Positions 30,789 to 39,876 are shown, numbered from the stretch's first letter. The stretch: 64,000 nt of DNA from Burkholderiales bacterium C2 (GCA_005503085.1 SCOI01000015.1:78016-142015); one strand, 5' to 3'. Program-made: numbers and translations. Notes: generated by a model from the sequence alone, not told the origin.

Positions 30789-31406
30789 TCAATTCACCGC
30801 TTCTTCAGCGTTGTGGATATCGAAGCCCTTGACCTCGGCACGCGGCCGCAGTCCCAGGTCCTCGACCAGATTGGCCGCCGCATGCAGGCTGAACGTCAGG
30901 CCGAAAAGCGGCAGGATGGACTGCACGATCCAGGTCGGCCAGTTCAGCGTCTGGGTGCGCTCGGTGTAGAGAAAATTGAAGCTCTCGGCCGCATACTCCT
31001 TGGCATCGAAGCCGTAGCGGGCAATGCCCACCGGGTCCATCCACAGCCAGCACATCGCCAGCATCGCCAGCCCGAAGCACAGCACGCCGAAGGTGGCCAA
31101 GGCCTTGAGCCGGCGCGCGTTGCGCTCGCCGAGATGGTCGGTCAGCAAGCTGACCGCGAAGTCCAGCCGCAGCCTTGTCATTGCCGAGGCGCCGACAAAG
31201 CAGAGCCAGACCACCAGATAGACCGCCGCCTCGTCGACCCAGTAGATCGGCACGCCGCTGTAGCGGGTCACGACATTCAGCAGTATCAACAGGGTCAGCC
31301 CGCCCATCAGGCCCATCAGGGCCAGACGTTCGAACTTCAGGACGGCGGCGGAAGCCTGCTGCACCCGGCGGGCCCAGAGGTGTCGCGGTGCAGCAGCGTC
31401 GTTCAT
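30789..31406 (-). CDS. TRAP transporter small permease (DctQ family)
   Basis: 205-residue small membrane subunit with four hydrophobic segments. LTLLILLNVVTRYSGVPIYWVDEAAVYLVVWLCFVGAS matches the DctQ core (NVVxRY...W.EE.A.Y...W..F.G.S pattern). The start at 31406 is chosen because an upstream extension in frame is Arg/Trp-rich and atypical. It follows the DapA-like gene by 19 bases. It completes a QMP set with DctM and DctP downstream. Confidence 0.9.
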   Translation of the reverse strand: MNDAAAPRHLWARRVQQASAAVLKFERLALMGLMGGLTLLILLNVVTRYSGVPIYWVDEAAVYLVVWLCFVGASAMTRLRLDFAVSLLTDHLGERNARRLKALATFGVLCFGLAMLAMCWLWMDPVGIARYGFDAKEYAAESFNFLYTERTQTLNWPTWIVQSILPLFGLTFSLHAAANLVEDLGLRPRAEVKGFDIHNAEEAVN

Positions 31407-31425
31407 CGTGCGGGCCTGGCTCTGA

Positions 31426-32343
31426 TCAGGCCACCGAGCGGTACTGGGCCGGACGCGTTGCCAGCGCCTTCTCGACCACGGCGGTGACAAAGGCGCGCTC
31501 CTCGCCGATCAGCGGCAGGCGCGGCCGGCGCATATGCTCGCTGCCCACGCCCACCAGCGCATCGATCAGCTTCAGGTTCTGCACCAGCTTGTTGGACACG
31601 TCCAGATGCAGCATCGGCGTCATCCACTGATAGAGCTTCAGCGCCTCGGCCCACTGCCCGGCCTTCATCAGGTCGAACAGCGCGACGGTCTCGCGCGGGA
31701 AGGCGCAGCCGACACCGGCCAGCAGGCCGTCGCAGCCCAGCGCCAGGCCCTCATAGGCCAGATCGTCGACGCCCAGGAAGAGCTGGTAGCGGTCGCCCAG
31801 CGCATTGCGCAGATCGGTGATGCGGCGGATGTCGCCGGTGCTTTCCTTGATCGCGGCGATCCATTGGCAGTCGGCCAGCTCGACCATATGCTCCGGCTTC
31901 AGATCGACGCGGTAGGCCACCGGGTTGTTGTAGACCATCACCGGCTTCTGCGCGGCCTCGGCCATGGTGCGCACATTCAGCATCGCCTCGCGGGCATCGG
32001 CCACATAGATGACCGAGGGCATCACCATATAGCCGGCCACCCCCAGCTTGTTCGCGCCCTCGATATAGCGCAGCGCCTCGCGGGTGCTGGTCTCCGAGAC
32101 ATTGGCCAGCACCGGCACCCGGCCGCCGGCGGCGTCCAGCGCGATGCGGGCCACCTCCAGCTTCTCTTCCAGGCTCAGGGTGCTGGCCTCGCCCAGCGAG
32201 CCGCAGGTCACGACACCGTGGATGCCGTTGCGGATCTGGAAGTCGATATGGCGGGCCGTGCCTTCGGCGTCGATGCGTTCATCGGCGAAGAACTTGGTCG
32301 TGACGGCCGGGAAGATGCCGGTCCAGCGGGGTTGATGGCTCAT
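31426..32343 (-). CDS. DapA/N-acetylneuraminate-lyase family aldolase or dehydratase
   Basis: 305-residue class I aldolase-fold enzyme. The Schiff-base lysine is K166 (WIAAIKESTGD) and the supporting tyrosine is Y138 (VMVYNNPVAY); the substrate-carboxylate loop is GSLGEASTLSLEEK rather than the GTTGE of true dihydrodipicolinate synthase. With the TRAP transporter and a 2-oxoglutarate semialdehyde dehydrogenase downstream it is best read as a catabolic member, such as a 2-keto-3-deoxy-pentonate/hexarate dehydratase or a pyrroline-4-hydroxy-2-carboxylate deaminase (hydroxyproline route). It is first in the operon and has an AGGAG ribosome site. Confidence 0.88.
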   Translation of the reverse strand: MSHQPRWTGIFPAVTTKFFADERIDAEGTARHIDFQIRNGIHGVVTCGSLGEASTLSLEEKLEVARIALDAAGGRVPVLANVSETSTREALRYIEGANKLGVAGYMVMPSVIYVADAREAMLNVRTMAEAAQKPVMVYNNPVAYRVDLKPEHMVELADCQWIAAIKESTGDIRRITDLRNALGDRYQLFLGVDDLAYEGLALGCDGLLAGVGCAFPRETVALFDLMKAGQWAEALKLYQWMTPMLHLDVSNKLVQNLKLIDALVGVGSEHMRRPRLPLIGEERAFVTAVVEKALATRPAQYRSVA

Positions 32344-32374
32344 GGCTGCTGCTCCTGTGTTGCTGCGTTTTCAC

Positions 32375-32402
32375 TGCTGTTGTTATTAATATATTTGCAG
32401 CA
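32375..32402. promoter_or_regulatory. AT-rich inverted-repeat region upstream of the TRAP/aldolase operon
   Basis: A 28-base stretch bounded by TGCTG and CAGCA arms with a symmetric ATTAAT centre stands out as an AT-rich island in very GC-rich DNA, 32-59 bases before the start of the DapA-like gene. On the minus strand it includes TATATT/TATTAAT strings suitable as a -10 box. It is a good candidate for the operon promoter and a repressor or activator site. No regulator gene for it is adjacent. Confidence 0.4.
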
Positions 32403-32449
32403 TTCTTAAAAAACATCAGCGTAAACCACTAGCCAAGGTCCCGCCAAGC

Positions 32450-33436
32450 TCAGCCCGGCTGCGCGCGCAGCGTCCCGAACTGTGCCGCCGGCTCGGGCGC
32501 GCTCCAGCGCCAGGGCAGCACCGCCGCGCGCCAGACCGCCCGCTGCACCCGCAGGCGCAAGACCCGCTGCGCCCCCGGCCAGGGGGCTCGCGCCACTTCG
32601 TCGTCCCACAGCAGTTCCGCCTCGGCCTGCAGCTGCAGCAGGCCGCCGCCTGCGTAGTCGACAAAGAGCAGACCGGCCTGCGGATAGAGGCTCAGATTGC
32701 CCAGGGTGTTGAAGAACTGGTTGCCCGGGTAGTCGGGCAGGCTCAGCAGCAGGGCGCCGTCCTCCCCCTGCGCCAGTTGCACGAAACCCGGCTCGCCGCC
32801 ACGGTGCGAGACATCGACCCCCTGCTCGGGCCCGCCCTCGGGCCGGGGTGCCGAGGCGCTGGCGATGAACAAGGTGTCACTGCGCGCGATCAGCGCGCGG
32901 GCGGCGGCGTCCAGCCCCGGGCCCAGCCAGACCGGTGGCGGCATGGCAACGCCAGGCGGCTGCGGCTCGGGCCGGCGCGCCTGGATGTATTTGGGGCAGT
33001 TGCCGAAGCTCTGCTCGACCGCCAGCGCCAGGCCTTGCTGACGGTCGAAGGCGCGCACGCGGCCGTTCATCCGATTGCGCCGCCGCGTGTGCGGTTCCAG
33101 GCCCAGCACGCCCACCGGCGCGCCGGGGGCCAGCGTAGCCAGCGCCGGGTCGCCGGCATCAGGCACGACGGCCAGGTGCATGGCGCGCGCGTCCGGCGTG
33201 CGGACAAAGCCCGGCGGCCCGGCCAGCATCGTGGCCCAGGGCCGGCCCTGCGGGTCCAGGCTGCCCAGCAGCAGGGTCGGCAGCTTCTCGAACAGCTCGC
33301 GGTGCTGGTCGGGCATGTGGTCGCGCAGCACCACCGGGGCGATCTCGGCCAGGCGCTCGCGCAGACCGACCCGGGCCTGCAAGGCCTGCTCACCGGCATG
33401 GAAGGTACCGGCTGCGGATGAAGAAGGGGCGGCCAT
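32450..33436 (-). CDS. Pyridoxamine 5'-phosphate oxidase-fold flavoprotein
   Basis: 328-residue protein of the PNPOx-like split-barrel family, probably binding FMN. Two barrel halves can be seen: residues about 40-150 (LLLGSLDPQGRPWATMLAG) and 185-300 (DTLFIASASAP...GGEPGFVQLAQG). QSFGNCPKYIQARRP in the middle is a typical motif of the large two-part members of this family. The start ATG overlaps the stop of the upstream GST by four bases (ATGA), so the two are translated together. Substrate unknown. Its stop faces the aldolase operon promoter. Confidence 0.82.
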   Translation of the reverse strand: MAAPSSSAAGTFHAGEQALQARVGLRERLAEIAPVVLRDHMPDQHRELFEKLPTLLLGSLDPQGRPWATMLAGPPGFVRTPDARAMHLAVVPDAGDPALATLAPGAPVGVLGLEPHTRRRNRMNGRVRAFDRQQGLALAVEQSFGNCPKYIQARRPEPQPPGVAMPPPVWLGPGLDAAARALIARSDTLFIASASAPRPEGGPEQGVDVSHRGGEPGFVQLAQGEDGALLLSLPDYPGNQFFNTLGNLSLYPQAGLLFVDYAGGGLLQLQAEAELLWDDEVARAPWPGAQRVLRLRVQRAVWRAAVLPWRWSAPEPAAQFGTLRAQPG

Positions 33437-34053
33437 CACAGACGATCCGGCAGCGCAATGAACCCGGGCAAGGCCTCGACCCGGGCCAGCCAGGCGCGGA
33501 TGCGCGGGTAGGGATCCAGCGCCAGGCCGCCCAGCCCCGCCTGCGAGCTGTAGCTGTAGAGCGAGATATCGGCCAGGCTGGGCGCGGCACCGTCCAGCAG
33601 CCAGTCGCGGTTCTGCAGCTCGGCCTCCATGAAGGCGAACAGATGGCGGCCCTGCACGAGGCTGCGCTCCTCGACCGGCCGGCCAACCAGCCCCGCGAAG
33701 CGCGCGCCGGCCACGCCGTCCAGCCAGCTGGCCGCCAGGCTGAACCAGCGCTGCAGCCGTGCCGTGCCCACCGGGCCGCTCGGCAGCCAATGGCTGTCGG
33801 GCGCATAGCGCAAGACCAGATAGAGCAGGATGGCGTTGCTGTCGCTGAGCACCAGATCGCCGTCCACCAGCACCGGCACCTGGCCCAGCGGGTTCAGCGC
33901 CAGGAACTCGGGCCGGCGCTGCTCGCCGGCCAGCAGATCGACATGAACGACTTCATAGGGCAGGCCCAACAGGCTCAGCATCAGCTCGACCCGGTGGCAA
34001 TGGCCCGAGGCGGCCAGGCGGTACAGACGCAGGGGTGGGGTGATCGCGGTCAT
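33436..34053 (-). CDS. Glutathione S-transferase family protein
   Basis: 205-residue GST. RLYRLAASGHCHRVELMLSLLGLPYE is the N-terminal thioredoxin-fold active-site region with Ser/Cys at the glutathione thiol position. LNPLGQVPVLVDGDLVLSDSNAILLYL gives the cis-Pro and SNAI glutathione-binding motif. APSLADISLYSY is the C-terminal capping box. A GGAG site lies 9 bases before the ATG at 34053. It is divergent from the LysR regulator, the classical arrangement for autoregulated control. Confidence 0.9.
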   Translation of the reverse strand: MTAITPPLRLYRLAASGHCHRVELMLSLLGLPYEVVHVDLLAGEQRRPEFLALNPLGQVPVLVDGDLVLSDSNAILLYLVLRYAPDSHWLPSGPVGTARLQRWFSLAASWLDGVAGARFAGLVGRPVEERSLVQGRHLFAFMEAELQNRDWLLDGAAPSLADISLYSYSSQAGLGGLALDPYPRIRAWLARVEALPGFIALPDRL

Positions 34054-34086
34054 CAAAGACTCCGTTGTGAGGAGGCCTGACCTTAT

Positions 34087-34117
34087 CTATTGCCAATACC
34101 GTTTTGAATACCGATAG
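34087..34117. promoter_or_regulatory. Candidate LysR-type operator between GST and regulator
   Basis: CTATTG and CGATAG arms, 31 bases end to end, lie in the 95-base divergent gap; inner copies of AATACC occur as a direct repeat (CAATACC and GAATACC, 14 bases apart). This AT-richer patch is the only symmetric element in the gap. LysR regulators usually bind such sites to control themselves and the divergent gene. Not verified. Confidence 0.4.
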
Positions 34118-34148
34118 TCAGGCTTTCAGAATTACGCCACTCGAAACA

Positions 34149-35063
34149 ATGGACCATTTACAAAGCCTGCGTGCCTTTGTCGCCGTGGCCGACGCGGCCG
34201 GCTTTGCCGCCGCCGCGCGCCGCCTGGACTGCTCGCCGCCGGCCGTGACCCGGGCGATCGCGGCGCTGGAGGGGCGGCTGGGCGTGCTGCTGCTGCAGCG
34301 CAGCACCCGCTCGGTGCGGCTGACCGAGACCGGCGAGCGTTTTCTGCAGGACTGCCGCCGCATCCTGGCCGAGCTGGACGAGGCCGAGCGCGCGGCGGCC
34401 GGCGTGCAGGGCGAGGCTCAGGGCCTGCTGGCGATCACCGCGCCACAGATGTTCGGCCGCCTGCATGTGGCGCCGCTGATCGCGGATTTTTTGCGCGCGC
34501 AGCCGCGGGTGCAGCTGCGCAGCCTCTTCGTCGACCGCCTGGTCCATCTGCTCGACGAGGGCATCGATGTGGCCGTGCGCATCGCCCACCTGCCCGACTC
34601 GGGCCTGACCGCGTTGCCGGTGGGCAGCCTGCGGCGCCTGGTGGTGGGCTCGCCCGAGTATCTGGCCCGCGAGGGCCGGCCGCAGACCCCGCAAGACCTG
34701 GCACGGCACCAGGCCATCGGTTTTTCCTTCGATGCGCTGACGCCCAAGCCCTGGCGCTTCCGCGACGGCCAGGTGGCCCATCCGCGCGTCGCCTGGGTCA
34801 GCAATAACAACGAGGTCAGCATCGCCGCGGCCGAGGCCGGCCAGGGCCTGACACGCTGCCTGGCTTACCAGGCGGCCGAGGGCCTGCGCGCCGGGCGGCT
34901 GTCCATCGTGCTGGCCGAGCATGAGCTGCCGCCGGTGCCGGTGCACATCGTCTACCCGGCCGGGCGGCGCGCACCGGCCAAGGTGCGCGCCTTTGTGGAC
35001 TTCGCCCGAGAGCGCCTGGCCGCCGAGCCGGTGCTGCGCGGCGAGGGGCTAGCCCCCGCTTAG
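34149..35063 (+). CDS. LysR-family transcriptional regulator
   Basis: 304-residue regulator. The winged-helix domain covers residues 1-60 (MDHLQSLRAFVAVADAAGFA, LDCSPPAVTRAIAALEGRLGVLLL, RLTETGERFL). The inducer-binding domain (about 90-295) includes GLLAITAPQMFGRLHVAPLIADFL, typical of the CrgA/DsdC-like subgroup. Its likely target is the divergent GST/PNPOx-fold operon. A longer frame starting with TTG at 34104 exists but the ATG at 34149 fits the family start. It ends four bases from the convergent topB stop. Confidence 0.9.
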   Translation: MDHLQSLRAFVAVADAAGFAAAARRLDCSPPAVTRAIAALEGRLGVLLLQRSTRSVRLTETGERFLQDCRRILAELDEAERAAAGVQGEAQGLLAITAPQMFGRLHVAPLIADFLRAQPRVQLRSLFVDRLVHLLDEGIDVAVRIAHLPDSGLTALPVGSLRRLVVGSPEYLAREGRPQTPQDLARHQAIGFSFDALTPKPWRFRDGQVAHPRVAWVSNNNEVSIAAAEAGQGLTRCLAYQAAEGLRAGRLSIVLAEHELPPVPVHIVYPAGRRAPAKVRAFVDFARERLAAEPVLRGEGLAPA

Positions 35064-35067
35064 CCGC

Positions 35068-37677
35068 CTAGCTCTTGGCCGTGGTCTTCTTCGCGGCCGC
35101 CTTCTTGGCCGCCGGCACCTTGGCGGCGCGCGGCTCGAACTCGAACATCACCTTGCCCTCCTTCTTGTCATAGGCCAGGAAGGCCTTGAACTTGCGGCGG
35201 GTCTTGTTCGAGACGAAGTTCTCCAGCAGCTCGGTCTTGCCCTCGGCCAGCAGCTTGCGCATCTGGCCCGTCTCGATCGGCTGCTGCAGGATGATCTTGC
35301 CGCTCTTGAAGTCGCAGGTGACGGCCGCGCCGACCGCGTGCTCGCAGACGTAGTTGCTGCCATGCTCGTAGACATGGCCCTGGCACTTCGGGCAGGCGCC
35401 CAGCGATTCCTGGCCGCCGAAGTCGACCGGCTCGCCGTCGCCCTCGGCCTTCTTGGCGTCCTCGCCGAAGTCGAACTCCAGCTTCCAGTTGGCGATCTCC
35501 TCGTCATAGACCAGGGCCAGCTCGGCGGTGAAGGGCCAGCCGGCCTTGGAGCGGAAGCCTTCCAGCGGGCCGATCTTCTTGTCGGCCAGGAATTTCTCGA
35601 CCTCGTGCAGCTCGAAGCTGCGGCCGCCCGGGATCTTGCCGATCGAGAAGCCGCAGCCCTCCGAGGCCCCATCCTTGCCGGTGCAGGTGAAGCGGCGGTA
35701 GTTCTCCTTGACGATGCCGGCGCATTTGGGGCACGGCGTCTTCAAGGTCGCATAGTCGCCGGGTATCGTGTCGCGGTCGTAGGACTTGGCCTTTTGCACG
35801 ACCTTCTCGGTCATCGCAGCGATCTCGGCCATGAAGGCGTCTCGCTCCAGCCGGCCCTTCTCCATCTCGGCGAGCTTGAACTCCCAGTCGCCGGTCAGCT
35901 CGGGGCGGGTCAGCTCCTGCACATCCAGGCCGCGCAGCAAGGTCATCAGCTGGAAGGCCTTGGCCGTCGGGATCAGCTCGCGGCCCTCACGCAGCATGTA
36001 TTTCTCGGTCAGCAGGCCTTCGATGGTCGCGGCCCGCGTCGCCGGCGTGCCCAGGCCCTTCTCGGCCATGGCCTCGCGCAGCTCGTCGTCGTCGATCAGC
36101 TTGCCCGCGCCTTCCATCGCCGACAGCAAGGTGGCTTCGGTATAGCGGGCCGGCGGCTTGGTCTGCAGGGCCTTGACGTCGACGCTCTCGGTCGCGACCA
36201 GCTCGCCCGGGGCCACCGCCACCAGATTGGCGTCGTCCTCCTGGACTTCCTTGCCATAGACGGCCAGCCAGCCCGGCTTGACCAGCACCTTGCCATTGGT
36301 CTGGAAATTGAATTCCTTGTTTTCCCCATTGATCGAGGCCTTGACGGTGCTGATGCGCGTCGTCACCTGGAACTCGGCCGGCGGGAAGAACACCGCTAGG
36401 AAGCGCTTGACCACCAGGTCATAGAGCTTGGCCTCGATCTCGGTCAGGCTCTTGGGTGCCTGCAAGGTCGGGATGATGGCGAAGTGATCGGAGACCTTGG
36501 CGTTGTCGAAGACCTTCTTGGTCGGCTTGATATAGCCGTTCTTGATCGCGGTCTTGGCGTGCGCCGCCAGCTCGCGCAGCGGACCCGGCAGGTCCTCGCT
36601 GGCGATCATCTCGGCGGTCTGCTTGGCCACGGCCAGATAGTCCTCGGGCAGGAAGCGCGAGTCGGTCCGCGGGTAGGTCAGCACCTTGTGCTTCTCGTAA
36701 AGGGCCTGGGCCAGGCTCAGGGTGGTCTTGGCCGAGAAGCCGAAGCGCGAATTGGCCTCGCGCTGCAAGGTGGTCAGGTCGTAGAGCCCGCCGCAGCTGC
36801 TGGTGGTGGGCTTGCTCTCTTCGCTCACGCTGGCCGGCTGGCCCTGCACGGCGGCCGCGATCGCGTCGGCATCGGCGCGGTTCCACAAGCGGTCGGCGCG
36901 CGCCTCGGGATCCTCGCCCTTCTTGAACTTGGGATCGAACCACTTGCCCTCGTACTGGCCGGCCACGGCGTCGAAGCTGCCGCGCACCTCCCAGTAGTCG
37001 CGGTAGACGTGCTTGCGGATCTTCTCCTCGCGCTCGACGACGATGGACAAGGTGGGCGTCTGCACCCGGCCCACCGTGGTCAGGAAGAAACCGCCATCGC
37101 GCGAGTTGAAGGCCGTCATCGCCCGCGTGCCATTGATCCCCACCAGCCAGTCGGCCTCGGAACGGCAGCGTGCGGCATCGGCCAGCGGCAGCATCTGCTT
37201 GTCGCTGCGCAGCTTGTCGAAGCCATCGCGGATGGCTTGCGGCGTCATCGACTGCAGCCACAGCCGGCTCACCGGCTTGGTGATCGCGGCCTTGGCCGTG
37301 CCGGCATACTGAATGATCAGGCGGAAGATCAGTTCCCCTTCGCGGCCCGCGTCACAGGCATTGATCAGGCTGGTGACGTCCTTGCGGCGTATCAGCTTGA
37401 CCAGGGCATTGAGCCGGCCCTTGCTCTTGTCGATCGGGTTCAGATCGAAATGCGGCGGGATCACCGGCAGATTGTTGAAGCTCCATTTGCCGCGCTTGAC
37501 GTCGAACTCTTCCGGCGCCTTGATCTCGACCAGATGGCCGACCGCCGAGCTGACGACGTAATGCTCGTTCTCGAAGTATTCGTCGTACTTCTCGAACTTG
37601 CCCGACTGGGGCGTCAGCGCGCGCACGATGTCCTGCGCAACACTCGGCTTCTCGGCAATGATCAGTGACTTGCTCAT
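35068..37677 (-). CDS. topB: DNA topoisomerase III
   Basis: 869-residue type IA topoisomerase that breaks and rejoins one DNA strand, resolving replication and recombination intermediates. The N-terminal Toprim domain has LIIAEKPSVAQDI and NACDAGREGELIFRL (metal-binding acidic residues). The catalytic tyrosine is Y335 in VLTYPRTDSRFLP. The C-terminal part has two zinc-finger-like segments (CPKCAGIVKENYRRFTC and CPKCQGHVYEHGSNYVC) and a basic tail of Lys/Ala repeats that probably binds DNA. This long C-terminus is usual in betaproteobacterial enzymes but longer than in E. coli TopB. It is divergent from the SET-domain gene. Confidence 0.95.
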   Translation of the reverse strand: MSKSLIIAEKPSVAQDIVRALTPQSGKFEKYDEYFENEHYVVSSAVGHLVEIKAPEEFDVKRGKWSFNNLPVIPPHFDLNPIDKSKGRLNALVKLIRRKDVTSLINACDAGREGELIFRLIIQYAGTAKAAITKPVSRLWLQSMTPQAIRDGFDKLRSDKQMLPLADAARCRSEADWLVGINGTRAMTAFNSRDGGFFLTTVGRVQTPTLSIVVEREEKIRKHVYRDYWEVRGSFDAVAGQYEGKWFDPKFKKGEDPEARADRLWNRADADAIAAAVQGQPASVSEESKPTTSSCGGLYDLTTLQREANSRFGFSAKTTLSLAQALYEKHKVLTYPRTDSRFLPEDYLAVAKQTAEMIASEDLPGPLRELAAHAKTAIKNGYIKPTKKVFDNAKVSDHFAIIPTLQAPKSLTEIEAKLYDLVVKRFLAVFFPPAEFQVTTRISTVKASINGENKEFNFQTNGKVLVKPGWLAVYGKEVQEDDANLVAVAPGELVATESVDVKALQTKPPARYTEATLLSAMEGAGKLIDDDELREAMAEKGLGTPATRAATIEGLLTEKYMLREGRELIPTAKAFQLMTLLRGLDVQELTRPELTGDWEFKLAEMEKGRLERDAFMAEIAAMTEKVVQKAKSYDRDTIPGDYATLKTPCPKCAGIVKENYRRFTCTGKDGASEGCGFSIGKIPGGRSFELHEVEKFLADKKIGPLEGFRSKAGWPFTAELALVYDEEIANWKLEFDFGEDAKKAEGDGEPVDFGGQESLGACPKCQGHVYEHGSNYVCEHAVGAAVTCDFKSGKIILQQPIETGQMRKLLAEGKTELLENFVSNKTRRKFKAFLAYDKKEGKVMFEFEPRAAKVPAAKKAAAKKTTAKS

Positions 37678-37791
37678 GGTTCTTTCTTTTGGCGGACCGC
37701 CGCGAGTATCGCTGGCAGCCTGCCTACAATCCGGCCTCGCGCACACGCACACGCGCGCACGCCCATGATTTCAATGTAACCAACTCGAACG

Positions 37792-38337
37792 ATGACGCAA
37801 GCCGCCGCCGCCAAGAAGCCCGCGCCCAAGAATCAGGCCAAGCCCCAGGTCAGGACCGGCCGCCGCATCCAGGTGCGCCGCTCCGGCGTGCACGGCCGTG
37901 GTGTCTACGCGATCGACTACATCCAGGCCGGCGAGACCCTGATCGAGTACACCGGCGAGCGCATCAGCTGGGACGAGGCGATGGACCGCCATCCCCACGA
38001 CCCCAGCCAGCCCAACCACACCTTCTACTTTCATATCGAGACCGGCGAGGTCATCGACGCGCTGCACGGCGGCAACAGCTCGCGCTGGATCAACCACAGC
38101 TGCGAGCCCAATTGCGAGGCCGACGAGACCGACGACGGCCGCGTCTTCATCAAGGCGCTGCGCGATCTGCTGCCCGGCGAGGAGCTGTTCTACGACTATG
38201 GCCTGGTGATCGACGAGCGCTACACGCCCAAGCTGAAAAAAGAATTCGCCTGTTATTGCGGCAGCGCCGACTGTCGTGGCACGATGCTCGCGCCTAAACG
38301 TAACAGTCAACGTCACAACCAACGCAGCAGCACCTGA
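37792..38337 (+). CDS. SET-domain protein lysine methyltransferase
   Basis: 181-residue protein that would transfer methyl groups from S-adenosylmethionine to lysine. A basic Ala/Lys/Pro leader (1-25) is followed by the SET domain: RRSGVHGRGVYAIDYIQAGE, ITEYTGE-type IEYTGERI, the SAM/knot motif NHSCEPNC at 101-108 and ELFYDYGL at 131-138 with the catalytic tyrosine. A post-SET zinc motif is present (CYCGSADCRGTM; C154, C156, C161, with C104 or C108 able to complete it). No pre-SET. Complete SET plus post-SET is a eukaryote-like set-up found in some bacteria. birA follows 11 bases later. Confidence 0.9.
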   Translation: MTQAAAAKKPAPKNQAKPQVRTGRRIQVRRSGVHGRGVYAIDYIQAGETLIEYTGERISWDEAMDRHPHDPSQPNHTFYFHIETGEVIDALHGGNSSRWINHSCEPNCEADETDDGRVFIKALRDLLPGEELFYDYGLVIDERYTPKLKKEFACYCGSADCRGTMLAPKRNSQRHNQRSST

Positions 38338-38348
38338 ACACAGAGCCC

Positions 38349-39191
38349 ATGGCCGAACATCAACAGTGGGGGGTTGAAGCCCTCTGGCAAGACCTGGAGG
38401 CGCTGCTGCCGGGCATGAGCATCGAGGTGCTGGCCCGTGCCGAGTCGACCAACTCGGCCCTGCTGGAGCGGGTGCGCAGCGACGCCCGCCAATCGTTCGA
38501 GCCCAGCCCCTATGGCCGCCGCGCCCACGATCTGCAGCCCTGCCTGCTGGTGGCCGAGCACCAGACCCATGGCCGCGGCCGCATGGGCCGCAGCTGGCAT
38601 GCCGGACCTGGCGCCTCGCTGACCTTCTCGTTGGCCCTGCCGATGTCGCTGAGCGACTGGTCGGGGCTGTCGCTGGCGGTGGGCTGCGCGATCGCCGACG
38701 CGTTGGAACCGCCCAGCGAAGCTGCACCCCGCCTGCAGCTGAAGTGGCCCAATGACATCTGGCTCGATGGCCGAAAATTGGGCGGCATCCTGATCGAGAC
38801 CGTGCCGGCCGCCGGCCAGCGCATGGTGGTGGTCGGCGTCGGCCTGAATGTCGGCGGCCAACCGCCGGCCGCCGATGCCCAGTACCAGACCGGCTTTGCC
38901 TCGCTGGCCGAGCTGCAGCCGCAGCTCGATCCTCCGACGGTGCTGGCGCGGGTGGCGCGGCCGCTGATCCAGGCCCTGCTGGACTTCCAGACAGCTGGCT
39001 TCGCCCCCTGGCAATCCGCCTATGCGCGGCGCGACCTGCTGCTGGGCCGCCACGTCACGGCCGGCGCACTGGAAGGTCTGGCCCAGGGCGTCAACGCCCA
39101 GGGCGAGCTGCTGTTGCAGACGGCCTCGGGCCCGCAGGCGGTGGCCGGCGGCGAGATCAGTGTGCGCCTGGCCGCCGACGAGGCCTCTTGA
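38349..39191 (+). CDS. birA: Biotin--[acetyl-CoA-carboxylase] ligase (monofunctional)
   Basis: 280-residue enzyme that activates biotin with ATP and attaches it to carboxyl-carrier proteins. The biotinyl-AMP loop is HGRGRMGRSWHA; LKWPNDIWLDGRKLGGILIE is the biotin/lysine site; the C-terminal SH3-like domain (HVTAGALEGLAQGVNAQGELLL) is present. The DNA-binding N-terminal domain of E. coli BirA is missing, so this protein should not act as the bio repressor. It sits between the SET gene and the SPOR-like gene in one tight run. Confidence 0.93.
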   Translation: MAEHQQWGVEALWQDLEALLPGMSIEVLARAESTNSALLERVRSDARQSFEPSPYGRRAHDLQPCLLVAEHQTHGRGRMGRSWHAGPGASLTFSLALPMSLSDWSGLSLAVGCAIADALEPPSEAAPRLQLKWPNDIWLDGRKLGGILIETVPAAGQRMVVVGVGLNVGGQPPAADAQYQTGFASLAELQPQLDPPTVLARVARPLIQALLDFQTAGFAPWQSAYARRDLLLGRHVTAGALEGLAQGVNAQGELLLQTASGPQAVAGGEISVRLAADEAS

Positions 39192-39195
39192 GCCC

Positions 39196-39876
39196 ATGCT
39201 GAGAGTCCTGGTTATTGCCCTGCTGCTGCTGAATCTGCTGTTCTTCGGCTGGAGCCAGGGTTTACTCGACACCGTGCTGGGCCTGCGCGCCGGCGGTGAG
39301 GGCGAGCCCGAGCGCCTGAAGCTGGCCCAGCATGCCGAGCGTGTCACGGTGCTGTCGCCGCAGGCCATCAGCGCGATGCAGACACGCGGCTGCCTGGAAC
39401 TGGCGCCGCTGCCCGGCGACGAGGCCTTGAAGTCGGCCCAGGCCGCGCTCGAGCGCTTCGGCCTCGGCAGCAGCGACTGGCGGGTGCAGAGCAGCGATCA
39501 GCCAGGCCGCTGGGTGGTGGCGACCAACAAGCTCGAGTCGGCCGAGCAGCAGGCCCGCAAGGAAGAGGTTTTCAAGCGCCTGCGCCTGGCTTACGAGCCG
39601 CTGCCGGCACGGCAGGGCGAGCAGCCCAGCCTGGTGCTGAGCCAGCATGCCAGCGCCGAGGCCGCCGAGGCCGCGCTGGCCTCCTACGAAAAGCGCGCGC
39701 TGCGCGGACTGCGGGTGCTGCAGCTGCAGGCGCCCGGCCAGTTGCACAGCCTGCAACTGCCCAGCGCCGATGGCAGCGTGCAGGCCCGTCTGCTGAACGC
39801 CAAGGACCCTGCGCTGGCGCCGGGCTTCAAGACCTGCCCGCCAGCGCCCGCCGCCTCAGCCGCCAGTGCGGCCTGA
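39196..39876 (+). CDS. Inner-membrane-anchored SPOR-like protein
   Basis: 226-residue protein, N-terminal membrane anchor [22 protein letters not shown] followed by a periplasmic part. Two related beta-alpha-beta stretches of about 70 residues each are seen; the second ([35 protein letters not shown]) has the periodicity of SPOR domains, which bind denuded peptidoglycan. The family match is modest. The C-terminus is Ala/Pro-rich. It starts four bases after birA; its last 21 bases overlap the end of the convergent subtilisin gene. Confidence 0.72.
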   Translation: MLRVLVIALLLLNLLFFGWSQGLLDTVLGLRAGGEGEPERLKLAQHAERVTVLSPQAISAMQTRGCLELAPLPGDEALKSAQAALERFGLGSSDWRVQSSDQPGRWVVATNKLESAEQQARKEEVFKRLRLAYEPLPARQGEQPSLVLSQHASAEAAEAALASYEKRALRGLRVLQLQAPGQLHSLQLPSADGSVQARLLNAKDPALAPGFKTCPPAPAASAASAA

